Shown here in pieces: positions 1-7,937 of a DNA stretch of 64,000 nt. The notes under the pieces were generated by a model, which saw only the letters and a program-made list of their open reading frames with translations, searched no databases and was not told the origin of the DNA. The DNA is from Pararhizobium gei. Lineage in GTDB: Bacteria > Pseudomonadota > Alphaproteobacteria > Rhizobiales > Rhizobiaceae. The first letter of the stretch is position 1; every line of letters starts with the position of its first letter. Where the stretch lies: the NCBI RefSeq assembly GCF_029223885.1, contig NZ_CP119409.1, positions 1,762,001 to 1,826,000 of the forward strand, given 5' to 3'. A program made the position numbers and the translations under genes.

Positions 1-302
1 GGACCTACCGCGACGACAGCTTTCTGCCGCATGGGACCGATGCCGCGGAATTCGCCGAGGAACAGCCTATCCTGCTAACGGCCGGCGAGGGTGGTGGAAA
101 CGGGGCTACCGTCCGCTTCATCATCGACGGCGCGACACCTCCGCCTGTCGGCGGCTATGAGCGGGTCGTGTTCATGTTCGATGGATATGACCAGACGCAG
201 CTGGAGCGCGCGCGGGCGCACTGGAAGACGCTGAAAGGCGAGGGGCATGCACTGACCTACTGGCAGCAGAACCAGGACGGGCGGTGGGTGAAGAAGGGGT
301 AA
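1..302 (+). CDS. holC: DNA polymerase III subunit chi (C-terminal part)
   Basis: The frame is open from base 3 and stops at TAA 300-302, leaving 99 codons of a protein that is usually about 150 residues, so the 5' third lies outside the window. The surviving part has the chi-family segment YERVVFMFDGYD and the closing LTYWQQNQDGRW typical of alphaproteobacterial HolC. Chi sits in the clamp loader complex and links it to single-stranded DNA binding protein during replication. The next gene converges from the other strand after a 90-base gap in which I see no strong terminator. The identification rests on the C-terminal motifs only, but these are characteristic. Confidence 0.85.
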   Translation, partial: TYRDDSFLPHGTDAAEFAEEQPILLTAGEGGGNGATVRFIIDGATPPPVGGYERVVFMFDGYDQTQLERARAHWKTLKGEGHALTYWQQNQDGRWVKKG

Positions 303-392
303 CTTTGTTTAAACCCTATCTTACCGTTACGGTGACAGAAAGGTGTGGAAGCAGCAGGCTACAGGACGCGCGCTCACTTCTTACAAGGCACG

Positions 393-797
393 TCATACCC
401 ATTTCTTGGGCCGTCCACCCTTGGCGCCGTTCGCACGGCTCGCCGCGATCTTGGCCGCAGAGCGAGATTGCCCCCCACGGCGCTGTGATTCCATGAAGAC
501 CTTTGTTCCGAATATGCCGTTCATCAAACCAACAATGGTATAGTCGAGATCAAGGCTTTCCCAGTGGAGTCCAGTCTCACCAAGAAGTTCGACTTCAGCA
601 AGCTGTGCTGTAGTTGCACGTTCCAGTCCCTCGACCGCACGGGCAGGGAAGATAAACGACGCACCGTTGGTGAAATCAACGATCATCCGTTCGGAGAGGC
701 TATCAAATCGGACTGCAGCAGGAATCGGGCGCTCGGCGCGTTCGGTTTCCCAACGGGCCTTCGCTTGCGTGAGTTCCGCGTCAGTGACGTCAGCCAT
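393..797 (-). CDS. DUF2442 domain protein
   Basis: A 134-residue protein. The start at ATG 797 is chosen over a longer frame because it has a GGAG ribosome site ten bases upstream and overlaps the end of the upstream DUF4160 gene in the string ATGGCTGA. Residues of about 35-105 form the DUF2442 fold (VRFDSLSERMIVDFTNGASF). The tail is basic and ends in the typical ASRANGAKGGRPKK motif, which suggests nucleic-acid contact. DUF4160 and DUF2442 are recurrent neighbours in bacterial genomes and the arrangement resembles a toxin-antitoxin pair, but no activity is established that I can cite, so the function is left open. Confidence 0.75.
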   Translation of the reverse strand: MADVTDAELTQAKARWETERAERPIPAAVRFDSLSERMIVDFTNGASFIFPARAVEGLERATTAQLAEVELLGETGLHWESLDLDYTIVGLMNGIFGTKVFMESQRRGGQSRSAAKIAASRANGAKGGRPKKWV

Positions 798-1017
798 GAT
801 ATTTTCTCCAGGCATCGAGAAACAATTTCCGGTTCGCTTCGATGACATCGACGGCCTTTCGGACATCTCTGTCGGATAGGCCGCCTTGAGTAATGACTTT
901 CAGAGTCACGATGTCGATTCGTGCTTCGCCATCTCCGACGACATGCGCATGCGGCGGTTCATGGTCTGCCGTGTAGACTACGAAGCGGAGGCCATGCTGG
1001 CGCAAAATCGTGACCAT
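790..1017 (-). CDS. DUF4160 domain protein
   Basis: A 75-residue protein with the DUF4160 hallmark HEPPHAHV near residue 19 and a small beta-alpha domain. It is the first gene of a two-gene unit: its last eight bases overlap the start of the DUF2442 gene, so the two are probably translationally coupled. The family is small, often mobile and often paired with DUF2442, so a toxin-antitoxin-like role is a reasonable guess but not shown here. The ribosome site lies inside a short inverted repeat directly upstream (1024-1036). Confidence 0.75.
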   Translation of the reverse strand: MVTILRQHGLRFVVYTADHEPPHAHVVGDGEARIDIVTLKVITQGGLSDRDVRKAVDVIEANRKLFLDAWRKYHG

Positions 1018-1023
1018 CGAAAT

Positions 1024-1036
1024 AACCTAAGAGGTT
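1024..1036. promoter_or_regulatory. Inverted repeat over the DUF4160 ribosome site
   Basis: On the minus strand AACCT-CTT-AGGTT is followed six bases later by the ATG at 1017. The right arm carries the AGG of the ribosome site. It could be a small operator or a leader hairpin that masks translation. The arms are only five bases, so this could be chance. Confidence 0.3.
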
Positions 1037-1116
1037 GGGTATTTCAAGGTGCAGTTTCGGCGCCTCCCGAAGTGTTGCCTCCTGTGTGCGTTGCAACGGA
1101 GGGATGGCCCCACTCA

Positions 1117-2043
1117 TCAATCGAAAAACGCATCCACAAACTTGCGCCGCCCCAGCATGAACGCATCCGCCACATGCCTGAGTGGAGCCAGATCCACGTC
1201 CGATGTCTTCGCCTTGATGATCTCGGCGAAACGGGCGTATAGCGCCGGATATTCCTGTTCCGGTTCGTCGTGCACGAGGCTTCCGTCGATCGACAGCTTG
1301 GCGCCACCTTCGGAAAGGACCATGCGGCCGGCTTCGGTTTCGGCGACGATGTCCCAGCTCTGGTGACCCGTCTGGCGCCAGTCGAACTCGGCGGAGACTG
1401 GAAGATTCCTCGCATCGGTGAAGGCAATCGAAGCGGCGATCGGGGCGTCGCGGTTTTCCGGGAATTCGAGCGTGGCGGACGTGATGAACAGCGGGTTTGG
1501 CAGGATATGCGTGACGATCGAAAGGGCGTTGATGCCCGGATCGAAGACGCCGAGACCACCGGCGGCCCAGATCCAGTCCTGGTTCGGATGCCAGTGGCGC
1601 ACGTCTTCCTTCCAGATCACCTGGACGCTGTTGATCGTGGTCGAGGCGAGGAAGGCCTTTGCCGCTTCGACGGCTGGCGCATAGCGCGAGTGCCAGCTGG
1701 CAAACAGCGACAGACCCTTCGAGGCGGCAAGGGCTTCGAGATCGGCGACTTCGCTCAGCGTAGCGCCCGGCGGTTTTTCGAGAAACACATGCTTGCCGGC
1801 TTCCAGCGCGACCCGCGCCGCCTGGTAGCGGTACTGCGGCGGCATGCAAAGGGATACGGCATCGATTGCCGGAACGGCCTCCAGCATTGCTTCGATCGAC
1901 TTGAAATTGTCGATGCCATCGACCACCCCGTGACGGCTGGCGGCGGCGATCAGCCGGTAGTCGGCATTTTTCGCGATGGCGGGGAGATGCTGGTCGCGCA
2001 CGATCTTGCCGACGCCGACGATCGAGATATGGATGGGGCTCAT
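1117..2043 (-). CDS. gal: D-galactose 1-dehydrogenase (Gfo/Idh/MocA family)
   Basis: A 308-residue NAD(P)-dependent oxidoreductase. The N-terminal Rossmann motif GVGKIVRDQHLPAI and the catalytic EKPPGATLSE segment near residue 92 place it in the Gfo/Idh/MocA family. The blocks WKEDVRHWHP and GVFDPGINALSIVTH match D-galactose 1-dehydrogenases, which oxidise galactose to galactonolactone at the start of the De Ley-Doudoroff pathway. The length is normal for the family. It stands alone: none of the other pathway genes is nearby, and upstream lies a decayed toxin-antitoxin locus. L-arabinose may also be a substrate, as in related enzymes. The ribosome site (GAGCGAAACACC before the ATG) is weak. 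Confidence 0.8.
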   Translation of the reverse strand: MSPIHISIVGVGKIVRDQHLPAIAKNADYRLIAAASRHGVVDGIDNFKSIEAMLEAVPAIDAVSLCMPPQYRYQAARVALEAGKHVFLEKPPGATLSEVADLEALAASKGLSLFASWHSRYAPAVEAAKAFLASTTINSVQVIWKEDVRHWHPNQDWIWAAGGLGVFDPGINALSIVTHILPNPLFITSATLEFPENRDAPIAASIAFTDARNLPVSAEFDWRQTGHQSWDIVAETEAGRMVLSEGGAKLSIDGSLVHDEPEQEYPALYARFAEIIKAKTSDVDLAPLRHVADAFMLGRRKFVDAFFD

Positions 2044-2127
2044 GGTGTTTCGCTCGATTTGTATGACTTTATGCGCAGGCTTTGTATCAGAAACAAAAAG
2101 GCGGGCAAGCTGTCCGGTGCGGGGTCC

Positions 2128-2306
2128 TTATCCCAAATCCGTTTTCGAGAAGTCGTCGCCGACATAGAGCATCGACACATGCGCCGACTTGCATGCCGCA
2201 CAGGAAAAACAAAAGCGGGTGTCGGCGCTTTTAATGCCGTCAGCAACCATTTCGGATTGCGGCTGCCGAGAAGATATTCGATAGTCGCCGAGCTATCGAC
2301 GGACAT
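2128..2306 (-). pseudogene. vapC toxin remnant (internal deletion and frameshift)
   Basis: Directly after the vapB stop (shared TGATG), a reading frame opens with MSVDSSATIEYLLG, a PIN-domain VapC N-terminus with its first catalytic Asp, then loses similarity. In a different frame the same strand ends with AHVSMLYVGDDFSKTDLG and TAA at 2128-2130, which is a VapC C-terminus. A whole VapC needs about 130 codons, but only about 60 codons of DNA lie between these ends, so the middle is deleted and the two ends are out of frame. The surviving frame continues as an 88-residue nonsense ORF into the galactose dehydrogenase start. No active toxin can be made. Confidence 0.75.
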
Positions 2307-2551
2307 CAGTCATTGCCCCAAATTTCGTCCAGATAAGCCTTTTGGTCAAAATCACGGTCCCTGGGTTCGAAGGCGGCGAACTCATCTTGTATTTTCTTGA
2401 GCCGCTCCATCAGCGGCGGGCGATTTTCCTCAGTGGAAATAGCGCGCTCCAGCGAAATCCGGATCGCTTCCGTTTTCGTTTTGGTTTTCATCAAGCGCTG
2501 CGCCTTAATGGCCAGATCGTTCACGCTTTCGTCGCGGACATAGAGCGGCAT
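2306..2551 (-). CDS. VapB-type antitoxin (Rv0623-like), orphaned
   Basis: An 81-residue protein. The N-terminal half (MPLYVRDESVNDLAIKAQRL, KTKTEAIRISLERAI) is the Rv0623-like VapB DNA-binding region, and the acidic C-terminus (KKIQDEFAAFEPRDRDFDQKAYLDEIWG) is the part that wraps the toxin, ending in the usual DEIWG-like segment. The frame is intact although its toxin partner downstream is destroyed. An antitoxin left behind can persist as an anti-addiction gene or as residual regulation. It is divergent from the GNAT gene, with 78 bases between them. Confidence 0.8.
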   Translation of the reverse strand: MPLYVRDESVNDLAIKAQRLMKTKTKTEAIRISLERAISTEENRPPLMERLKKIQDEFAAFEPRDRDFDQKAYLDEIWGND

Positions 2552-2629
2552 TTGAATATTCCGATTTGAACAATTGAATAGTCACCATAGATAGGGCGTG
2601 ACGATTGTAAAGTTTGCGGAAGTTTTGCC

Positions 2630-3472
2630 ATGCCCCCTATCATTCGGAAAGCCAGCCGCGACGATCTTGACACCATGATCGACTGGGCGGCGAAGGAGGG
2701 CTGGAATCCTGGCCTGGACGACGCGCCGGCCTTCTGGGCGGCTGATCCCGACGGCTATTGGGTCAGCGAGGAGGACGGCGTCGCGGTCGCGGCGATCTCG
2801 CTCGTCCGCTATGGCGAAGCCTATGGTTTCCTCGGGTTTTATCTCGCCCGGCCCGATCGTCGCGGTCAGGGAATCGGCCATGCGCTCTGGCATGCGGCGG
2901 TCGCGGAGGCCGGCAATCGCACGATCGGGATCGACGGTGTGGTGGCGCAACAGGAAAACTACAACAAGTCGGGCTTCGGCTATGCCCATGCCAATTTCCG
3001 CTATGGCGGCCCGGTTCAGTGCTCCGTTCCGCCGGGCACCGAGCTTGTGTCCATATCCCCGATTCACGTGCCGATGCTTGCCGATTACGATGCCCGGTTC
3101 AATCCGGCGAGGCGCGATGCCTTTCTGCGCGAATGGCTGAAGGAAGGAGACAGCCGCGAGAGCTTCGCTCTGATCCGCAACGGCGAGGTTCAGGGATACG
3201 GCACCATCCGCGCCTGCCGCGAAGGGCACAGGATCGGGCCGCTCTTTGCTGACGCCGAAACGGGGGCTGACCTGATCTTCCGCAAGCTTGTATCAAGTGT
3301 CGAGGGTGATCAGGTCTTCATCGACATCCCCGAGCCGAATACCGCTGCAAGGGCGCTCTGCGATCGCTACAATCTGAAACCGGTCTTCGAGACGGCCCGC
3401 ATGTATCGCGGCCCGGCGCCGGATCTGCCGCTTGGACAGATTTACGGCATTACGACGTTTGAGCTGGGATAA
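2630..3472 (+). CDS. GNAT family N-acetyltransferase, two-domain
   Basis: A 280-residue protein. Residues of about 1-130 are a GNAT fold with the acetyl-CoA pyrophosphate loop RRGQGIG near residue 83. Residues of about 150-275 look like the second acetyltransferase-like domain (Acetyltransf_18 type) found in longer GNATs, ending in the conserved TARMYRG segment. It transfers an acetyl group from acetyl-CoA to an unidentified amine. The start at ATG 2630 follows a weak GGAAG ribosome site. It is monocistronic and converges on the ABC-F gene; the two ends share an 8-base-arm hairpin (3491-3512) without a T run. Confidence 0.8.
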   Translation: MPPIIRKASRDDLDTMIDWAAKEGWNPGLDDAPAFWAADPDGYWVSEEDGVAVAAISLVRYGEAYGFLGFYLARPDRRGQGIGHALWHAAVAEAGNRTIGIDGVVAQQENYNKSGFGYAHANFRYGGPVQCSVPPGTELVSISPIHVPMLADYDARFNPARRDAFLREWLKEGDSRESFALIRNGEVQGYGTIRACREGHRIGPLFADAETGADLIFRKLVSSVEGDQVFIDIPEPNTAARALCDRYNLKPVFETARMYRGPAPDLPLGQIYGITTFELG

Positions 3473-3499
3473 AAGATTTTCCGCAATCAGGATGGCGGA

Positions 3500-5389
3500 T
3501 CACCCCGCCATCGCCTGCTCATATTCGTCGGACAGTGTCATCCACTGCTCCTCGGCCCTGGCGAGCTTGGCGACCACCTCGGCCCGTTCCTTGACCTTGG
3601 CGGCGGCTTTTTCCGGGAACTTGTCGTAGATCTCCTGGTCTTCAAGTTCCTTGTCGAGGCTGTGAATCTGTTTCTGCAGTTTTGATGTCAAGGATTCGGC
3701 ATCGTTGATCTTTTTCTTGAGCGGCGCGAAGGTGGCGCGCTTGTCGGCGTTCGCCTTGCGCTGCTCGGCCTTGCTCAACTGCTCCTCGCCGCCATTGCCT
3801 TTACCCTTGCCGCCCTTGGTCTTGGAACTCTGGACGATGGTCGAGCGGTAGTCCTCGAGGTCGCCGTCATAGTTGGAGACGGTGCCGTCCTTGACAAGCC
3901 ACAGCCGGTCGGCCGTCGCCTCGATCAGATGGCGATCATGGGAGATCAGGATGACGGCGCCGCTATATTCGTTCAGTGCCTGGATCAGCGCATTGCGGCT
4001 GTCGATGTCCAGATGGTTTGTGGGCTCGTCGAGGATCAGAAGGTTCGGAGCGTCGAAGGCGGCAAGCCCCATCAACAGCCGGGCCTTCTCGCCACCGGAG
4101 AGATCCTTGGCGGGCGTGCTCATCTTGGCGGTCGCTAGCCCCATCTGGGCGACGCGGGCGCGCACCTTGCCTTCGGTGGCCCCGGGCATGCGCTGGCGCA
4201 CATGCTCGACGGCATCGTGTTCCGGGATCAGGTCGTCCAGCTGGTGCTGGGCAAAAAAGCCGATTTTCAATCCCGGTGCCGTCTGCACGGAACCACCGGT
4301 GGCCGGTAGGCGGCCGGAGATCAGCTTGGCGAAGGTCGACTTGCCGTTGCCGTTCGAGCCGAGCAGCGCAATGCGGTCGTCGGTGTCGATGCGTAGCGAC
4401 AGGTGCTGCAGGATCGGCTTGCCAGGCGTGTAGCCGACGGCACCGCTTTCCAGCGCGATGATCGGTGAAGCCGCTTCCTTCTCCGGATCCGGAAATTTGA
4501 AGCCCTGGACATGATCCTCGATGACGGCCGAGACGGTGCCCATACGCTCCAGCGCTTTCACGCGCGACTGTGCCTGACGGGCCTTGGAGGCCTTCGCCTT
4601 GAAACGGTCGATAAACGCCTGCAGATGCTTGCGCGCCGCATCGTTCTTCACCTTGGCCTTGGCCTGCAACTCGTTGGCTTCGGCACGCTGGCGTTCGAAC
4701 TGGTCATACGAGCCACGGTAAAAGGTCAGCTTCTGCTGATCCAGATGGACGATGGCGTTCACTGCGGTGTTCAGCATGTCCCGGTCATGGCTGATGATGA
4801 TGACCGTGTGCGGATATTTGGAGATGTAATCCTCCAGCCACAGCGTGCCTTCGAGGTCGAGATAGTTGGTCGGCTCGTCGAGCAGCAGCAGGTCCGGTTC
4901 GGAAAACAGGACGGCCGCCAGCGCCACCCGCATCCGCCAGCCGCCGGAGAAGGACGAGGCGGGGCGCAATTGCGCCGCAGCGTCGAAGCCGAGACCGGCC
5001 AGGATGCTGGCTGCGCGCGATTCCGCCGAATGCGCCTGAATGTCAGCAAGCCGCATGTGGATCTCGCCGATGCGGTTGGGGTCGGTGGCGGTCTCTGCTT
5101 CGGCCAGCAGCGCCTCGCGCTCCTTGTCGGCCTTCAGCACGATCTCGATCAAAGGCTCCTCTGTGCCGGGGGCTTCCTGAGCGACCTGACCGAGGCGGGC
5201 ATTCTTCGGGATAGAGACCGAACCGGTCTCCGCCTCCATGTCGCCGGTGATGATCTTGAACAGGGTCGATTTGCCGGCGCCGTTCTTGCCGACAAGGCCG
5301 GCCTTGATGCCTGCCGGAAGCGCCAGGTTGGCCTGGTCGATGAGGAGACGCCCGGCGATGCGGGCGGAAAGGTTCGTGAGCGTGATCAT
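3500..5389 (-). CDS. ABC-F family ATPase (YheS-like)
   Basis: A 629-residue protein with two ATP-binding cassettes and no membrane segments. Cassette 1 has Walker A GKNGAGKST near residue 36, signature FSGGWRMR and Walker B LLLLDEPTNYLDL. Cassette 2 has GSNGNGKST, LSGGEKAR and LLILDEPTNHLDI. Between them is the charged helical linker rich in Lys, Arg and Ala (residues of about 240-290) that reaches into the ribosomal tRNA site in ABC-F proteins. A Lys-rich tail with a coiled coil closes the protein. The overall pattern, including SGGWRMR and the SKARQAQSRVKALERM linker, matches YheS rather than Uup or EttA. The role is probably translation or ribosome rescue. It is monocistronic. Confidence 0.88.
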   Translation of the reverse strand: MITLTNLSARIAGRLLIDQANLALPAGIKAGLVGKNGAGKSTLFKIITGDMEAETGSVSIPKNARLGQVAQEAPGTEEPLIEIVLKADKEREALLAEAETATDPNRIGEIHMRLADIQAHSAESRAASILAGLGFDAAAQLRPASSFSGGWRMRVALAAVLFSEPDLLLLDEPTNYLDLEGTLWLEDYISKYPHTVIIISHDRDMLNTAVNAIVHLDQQKLTFYRGSYDQFERQRAEANELQAKAKVKNDAARKHLQAFIDRFKAKASKARQAQSRVKALERMGTVSAVIEDHVQGFKFPDPEKEAASPIIALESGAVGYTPGKPILQHLSLRIDTDDRIALLGSNGNGKSTFAKLISGRLPATGGSVQTAPGLKIGFFAQHQLDDLIPEHDAVEHVRQRMPGATEGKVRARVAQMGLATAKMSTPAKDLSGGEKARLLMGLAAFDAPNLLILDEPTNHLDIDSRNALIQALNEYSGAVILISHDRHLIEATADRLWLVKDGTVSNYDGDLEDYRSTIVQSSKTKGGKGKGNGGEEQLSKAEQRKANADKRATFAPLKKKINDAESLTSKLQKQIHSLDKELEDQEIYDKFPEKAAAKVKERAEVVAKLARAEEQWMTLSDEYEQAMAG

Positions 5390-5455
5390 GGCCGCGTTTT
5401 GGCGGAAGTCTCACGATAAGGCAAGAGTTGCCGGGATGCCGCAGCCCGCAATCTT

Positions 5456-5971
5456 TCAGGCCGCGTAGCCTTGCCCCTCGGGCGTTCGCAGGAAATAGGC
5501 CAGATCGAGGCTGAGGCTCGGGTTTCCCAGCGCCGTCAACGTCATATGGCACTGGCCGCGATGGTGGGTCTGGTGGTTGAAGACATGGGAAAGGGCAGGG
5601 GCGAGCCTTTGAGTCACGGGAACCGGATTGCTGACCGGCGTATAGGTAAAACGCCTGGCAAGTGCGGTTTCGGAAATGCTGCCGACCCAGGCGATGATCC
5701 GGTCGTCCTCCGCTGCCCGTGCCGGGGACAGGCTGGCAAGATCATCATGAAGAATGGCATCCAGCGAGGTCGGAGCGTCGCCTGCCCCGGTGAAACGTTT
5801 CATCCAGATGCGGTCGGCTGCCAGAATGTGATTGAGCGTCGCGTGAAGCGAGCCGAAGAATGCGCCTTTGCCTTCGCGATACTGTGCCTCCGTCAGCGTC
5901 GCGGCGGCTTCATAGACCAGCCGGTTTGCCCAGCGGTTGTAGTCGGCAAACATGCGGTAATGGCCAAGCAT
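5456..5971 (-). CDS. DinB family protein
   Basis: A 171-residue four-helix-bundle protein of the DinB/YfiT superfamily. The metal-binding histidines are visible in LHATLNHILAADRIW near residue 45 and in HVFNHQTHHRGQ near residue 135. I start it at ATG 5971, which has a GGAGGA ribosome site; an upstream ATG adds only 15 unconserved residues. Members bind divalent metal and some are thiol-dependent transferases, but the substrate is unknown. It lies 66 bases upstream of the ABC-F gene's own start direction and may not be linked to it. Confidence 0.8.
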   Translation of the reverse strand: MLGHYRMFADYNRWANRLVYEAAATLTEAQYREGKGAFFGSLHATLNHILAADRIWMKRFTGAGDAPTSLDAILHDDLASLSPARAAEDDRIIAWVGSISETALARRFTYTPVSNPVPVTQRLAPALSHVFNHQTHHRGQCHMTLTALGNPSLSLDLAYFLRTPEGQGYAA

Positions 5972-6107
5972 CGGGTTCCTCCATTCGTCACCCAGTCTAC
6001 CGCAGAACACCATCATGCGGGGTGATATGTTCCATGAAATTTCCTGATTTGATTGTTGTCCCGCCGCAGCTCACTATGGTCTCTATCGGACATGTCCAAG
6101 GAACCCC

Positions 6108-6800
6108 ATGACCCGCATTCTCTACGCCCTCTGTGGCTCCGACCGGAGCCGGCCCTTTTCTCCACATGTCTGGAAGACCGTTTTGTCGCTGAAGCACAAG
6201 GGGCTCGATTTCGACACGGCCCCGGTGGCCTTCACGGAGATCCCTGTCATCGAGAATGAAGCAACCACGATGGTCCCGCTGCTGAGAGATGGTGCGCATC
6301 TCGTCAAGGACAGCTTCGACATCGCGCTTTATCTGGAGCACGCCTATCCCGACAGGCCCTCTTTGTTCGGAGGCAAGGGCGGCGAGGCAATGGCCCGTTT
6401 CGTCGAAAGCTGGTCGCAGACCACGCTGCACACGACGCTGATGCGTATCATCATCCTCGATATCCATGACCGGCTGGACCCGGTGGACCAGACCTATTTC
6501 CGCACATCCCGCGAGGCACGTCTCGGAACCACTCTGGAAGCGTTCGTTGAGGCAAACGGGCAGGCGGAGCTGGACAGCCTGGCGGAGAAGCTCGGACCGT
6601 TGCGCACGACCCTGAAGCGGCAACCCTTCCTCGGCGGCGAAACGCCGCTCTTTGCCGACTATATCGTCTTCGGTGCCCTGCAATGGGCACGCATCACGTC
6701 GCCGAAGGCGCTTCTGCAAGACGGCGATCCCGTCAAGGACTGGTTCGAGCGCTGCCTCGACCTGCATGGCGGTGCCGGGCGCTCCGTGACAGCTGCGTGA
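6108..6800 (+). CDS. Glutathione S-transferase family protein (beta-etherase-like)
   Basis: A 230-residue protein with a thioredoxin-like N-terminal domain (residues of about 1-85, with the cis-Pro region TTMVPLL and the glutathione-binding KDSFDIALYLE segment) followed by an all-helical C-terminal domain. The N-terminal stretch SRPFSPHVWKTVLSLKHKGL resembles the LigE/LigF beta-etherase-like GST branch rather than classical bacterial beta-class enzymes. The substrate cannot be read from the sequence. It precedes ndk by 96 bases on the same strand and could be co-transcribed with it. Confidence 0.8.
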   Translation: MTRILYALCGSDRSRPFSPHVWKTVLSLKHKGLDFDTAPVAFTEIPVIENEATTMVPLLRDGAHLVKDSFDIALYLEHAYPDRPSLFGGKGGEAMARFVESWSQTTLHTTLMRIIILDIHDRLDPVDQTYFRTSREARLGTTLEAFVEANGQAELDSLAEKLGPLRTTLKRQPFLGGETPLFADYIVFGALQWARITSPKALLQDGDPVKDWFERCLDLHGGAGRSVTAA

Positions 6801-6896
6801 AACTTGGTCTGTCCCCCTTGTTTTGAACGGGATTGGCGGCTATTGAACCGCCAAATTCGCGGAAAACCCCGTTTTTTGAAGCAAGGAAATAGAGAC

Positions 6897-7319
6897 ATGG
6901 CGATTGAACGCACCTTTTCGATGATCAAGCCGGACGCCACCAAACGCAATCTGACGGGCGCCATCACCAAGATGCTCGAAGATGCCGGCCTGCGCGTCGT
7001 CGCTTCCAAGCGCGTCTGGATGAGCACGCGGCAAGCCGAAGGCTTCTACGCCGTTCACAAGGAGCGCCCGTTCTTCGGCGAACTGGTTGAAGGCATGACC
7101 TCCGGCCCGACCATCGTTCAGGTTCTGGAAGGCGAAGGCGCCATCCTGAAGAACCGCGAAATCATGGGCGCGACCAACCCGGCCAATGCTGACGAAGGCA
7201 CGATCCGCAAGACCCATGCCCTGTCGATCGGCGAGAACTCGGTCCACGGTTCGGATGCTCCGGAAACCGCTGCGCAGGAAATCAAGTACTGGTTCTCGGA
7301 CACCGAAATCGTCGGCTGA
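6897..7319 (+). CDS. ndk: Nucleoside diphosphate kinase
   Basis: A 140-residue enzyme, the normal length, that transfers the gamma phosphate from ATP to nucleoside diphosphates through a phosphohistidine. The motif NSVHGSD places the active-site histidine at residue 117, and [11 protein letters not shown] and ERPFFGELV are family signatures. The start at ATG 6897 is preceded by AAGGAAATAGAGAC; the in-frame extension upstream is not conserved. A hairpin followed by T residues lies 46 bases after the stop. Confidence 0.97.
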   Translation: MAIERTFSMIKPDATKRNLTGAITKMLEDAGLRVVASKRVWMSTRQAEGFYAVHKERPFFGELVEGMTSGPTIVQVLEGEGAILKNREIMGATNPANADEGTIRKTHALSIGENSVHGSDAPETAAQEIKYWFSDTEIVG

Positions 7320-7365
7320 TTCAAAATCACGGGTTTCGGCCCGAGCGATTTGAAAACCGTATTGA

Positions 7366-7393
7366 AGCCGGGGCGGCAGCGCTCCGGCTTTTT
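7366..7393 (+). terminator. Rho-independent terminator after ndk
   Basis: The stem AGCCGG / CCGGCT (7366-7371 with 7384-7389) encloses a 12-base loop and runs into TTTTT. Its position 46 bases after the ndk stop and just before the convergent lipoprotein gene fits termination of ndk. Confidence 0.7.
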
Positions 7394-7415
7394 CATTTCT
7401 GCGGTTGATGGCCGC

Positions 7416-7937
7416 CTAAAACGGGCACTTCGCCGTCTCGAAATGCTTAGGCGTCTTTCCGTTCTTGAAAATATCGGGGTTCTTGTCATAGGCCGGACCG
7501 ACGACGAGGGCCTGTGCCGGCAGGACATCCTGATCAAGATCCGAAGTGACCGTCATCTTCAGCGTTTGCAGGACGGTGCCGTCCGGACCCTTCACGTCGA
7601 TGGTAACGCTGTAGGGCCGTTCTTTCTTGACGCAGGTCACGTCAGGACTTTCGAGTACGACCTTGTCGAGCTTGGCAAACAGCTTCCGATCGAGCCTCAG
7701 CGGCGCGCCGCCTGCGGGGTTTTCGAAAATGGCGGTGACCACGGTTCCTTCTGGCACCGGTTCTGTTTTCTTGAGTGTGATCAAATAGGTGGCATAGGCA
7801 AGGCGATAATTGAAGATGAACATCTTGCCCGTCAGTTCGAGCGGGTCCGGCCCGGTTTCGCGCTGGCACGCAGCGAGCGCCGTGCCGGCCAGAACAAGGC
7901 TCGCTGCAAGCATGAAACGCGGCATATCAAGGCTCAT
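7416..7937 (-). CDS. Putative lipoprotein of unknown function
   Basis: A 173-residue protein. I start it at ATG 7937, which has an AAGGAGGA ribosome site and shares an ATGA overlap with the CGNR gene. The N-terminus MPRFMLAASLVLAGTALAAC is a lipoprotein signal with lipobox LAAC at Cys24, so the mature protein should be membrane-anchored on the periplasmic side. Two further cysteines (in DVTCVKK and at the penultimate ETAKCPF) may form a disulfide. I do not recognise the domain. The overlap with the regulator upstream suggests co-expression. Confidence 0.7.
   Translation of the reverse strand: MSLDMPRFMLAASLVLAGTALAACQRETGPDPLELTGKMFIFNYRLAYATYLITLKKTEPVPEGTVVTAIFENPAGGAPLRLDRKLFAKLDKVVLESPDVTCVKKERPYSVTIDVKGPDGTVLQTLKMTVTSDLDQDVLPAQALVVGPAYDKNPDIFKNGKTPKHFETAKCPF

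Noticed and set aside
3491..3512. GATGGCGG / CCGCCATC hairpin at the end of the GNAT and ABC-F genes, as a terminator
   Set aside because: The stem overlaps the ABC-F stop codon region and has no T run on either strand; part of the pairing is constrained by coding sequence.
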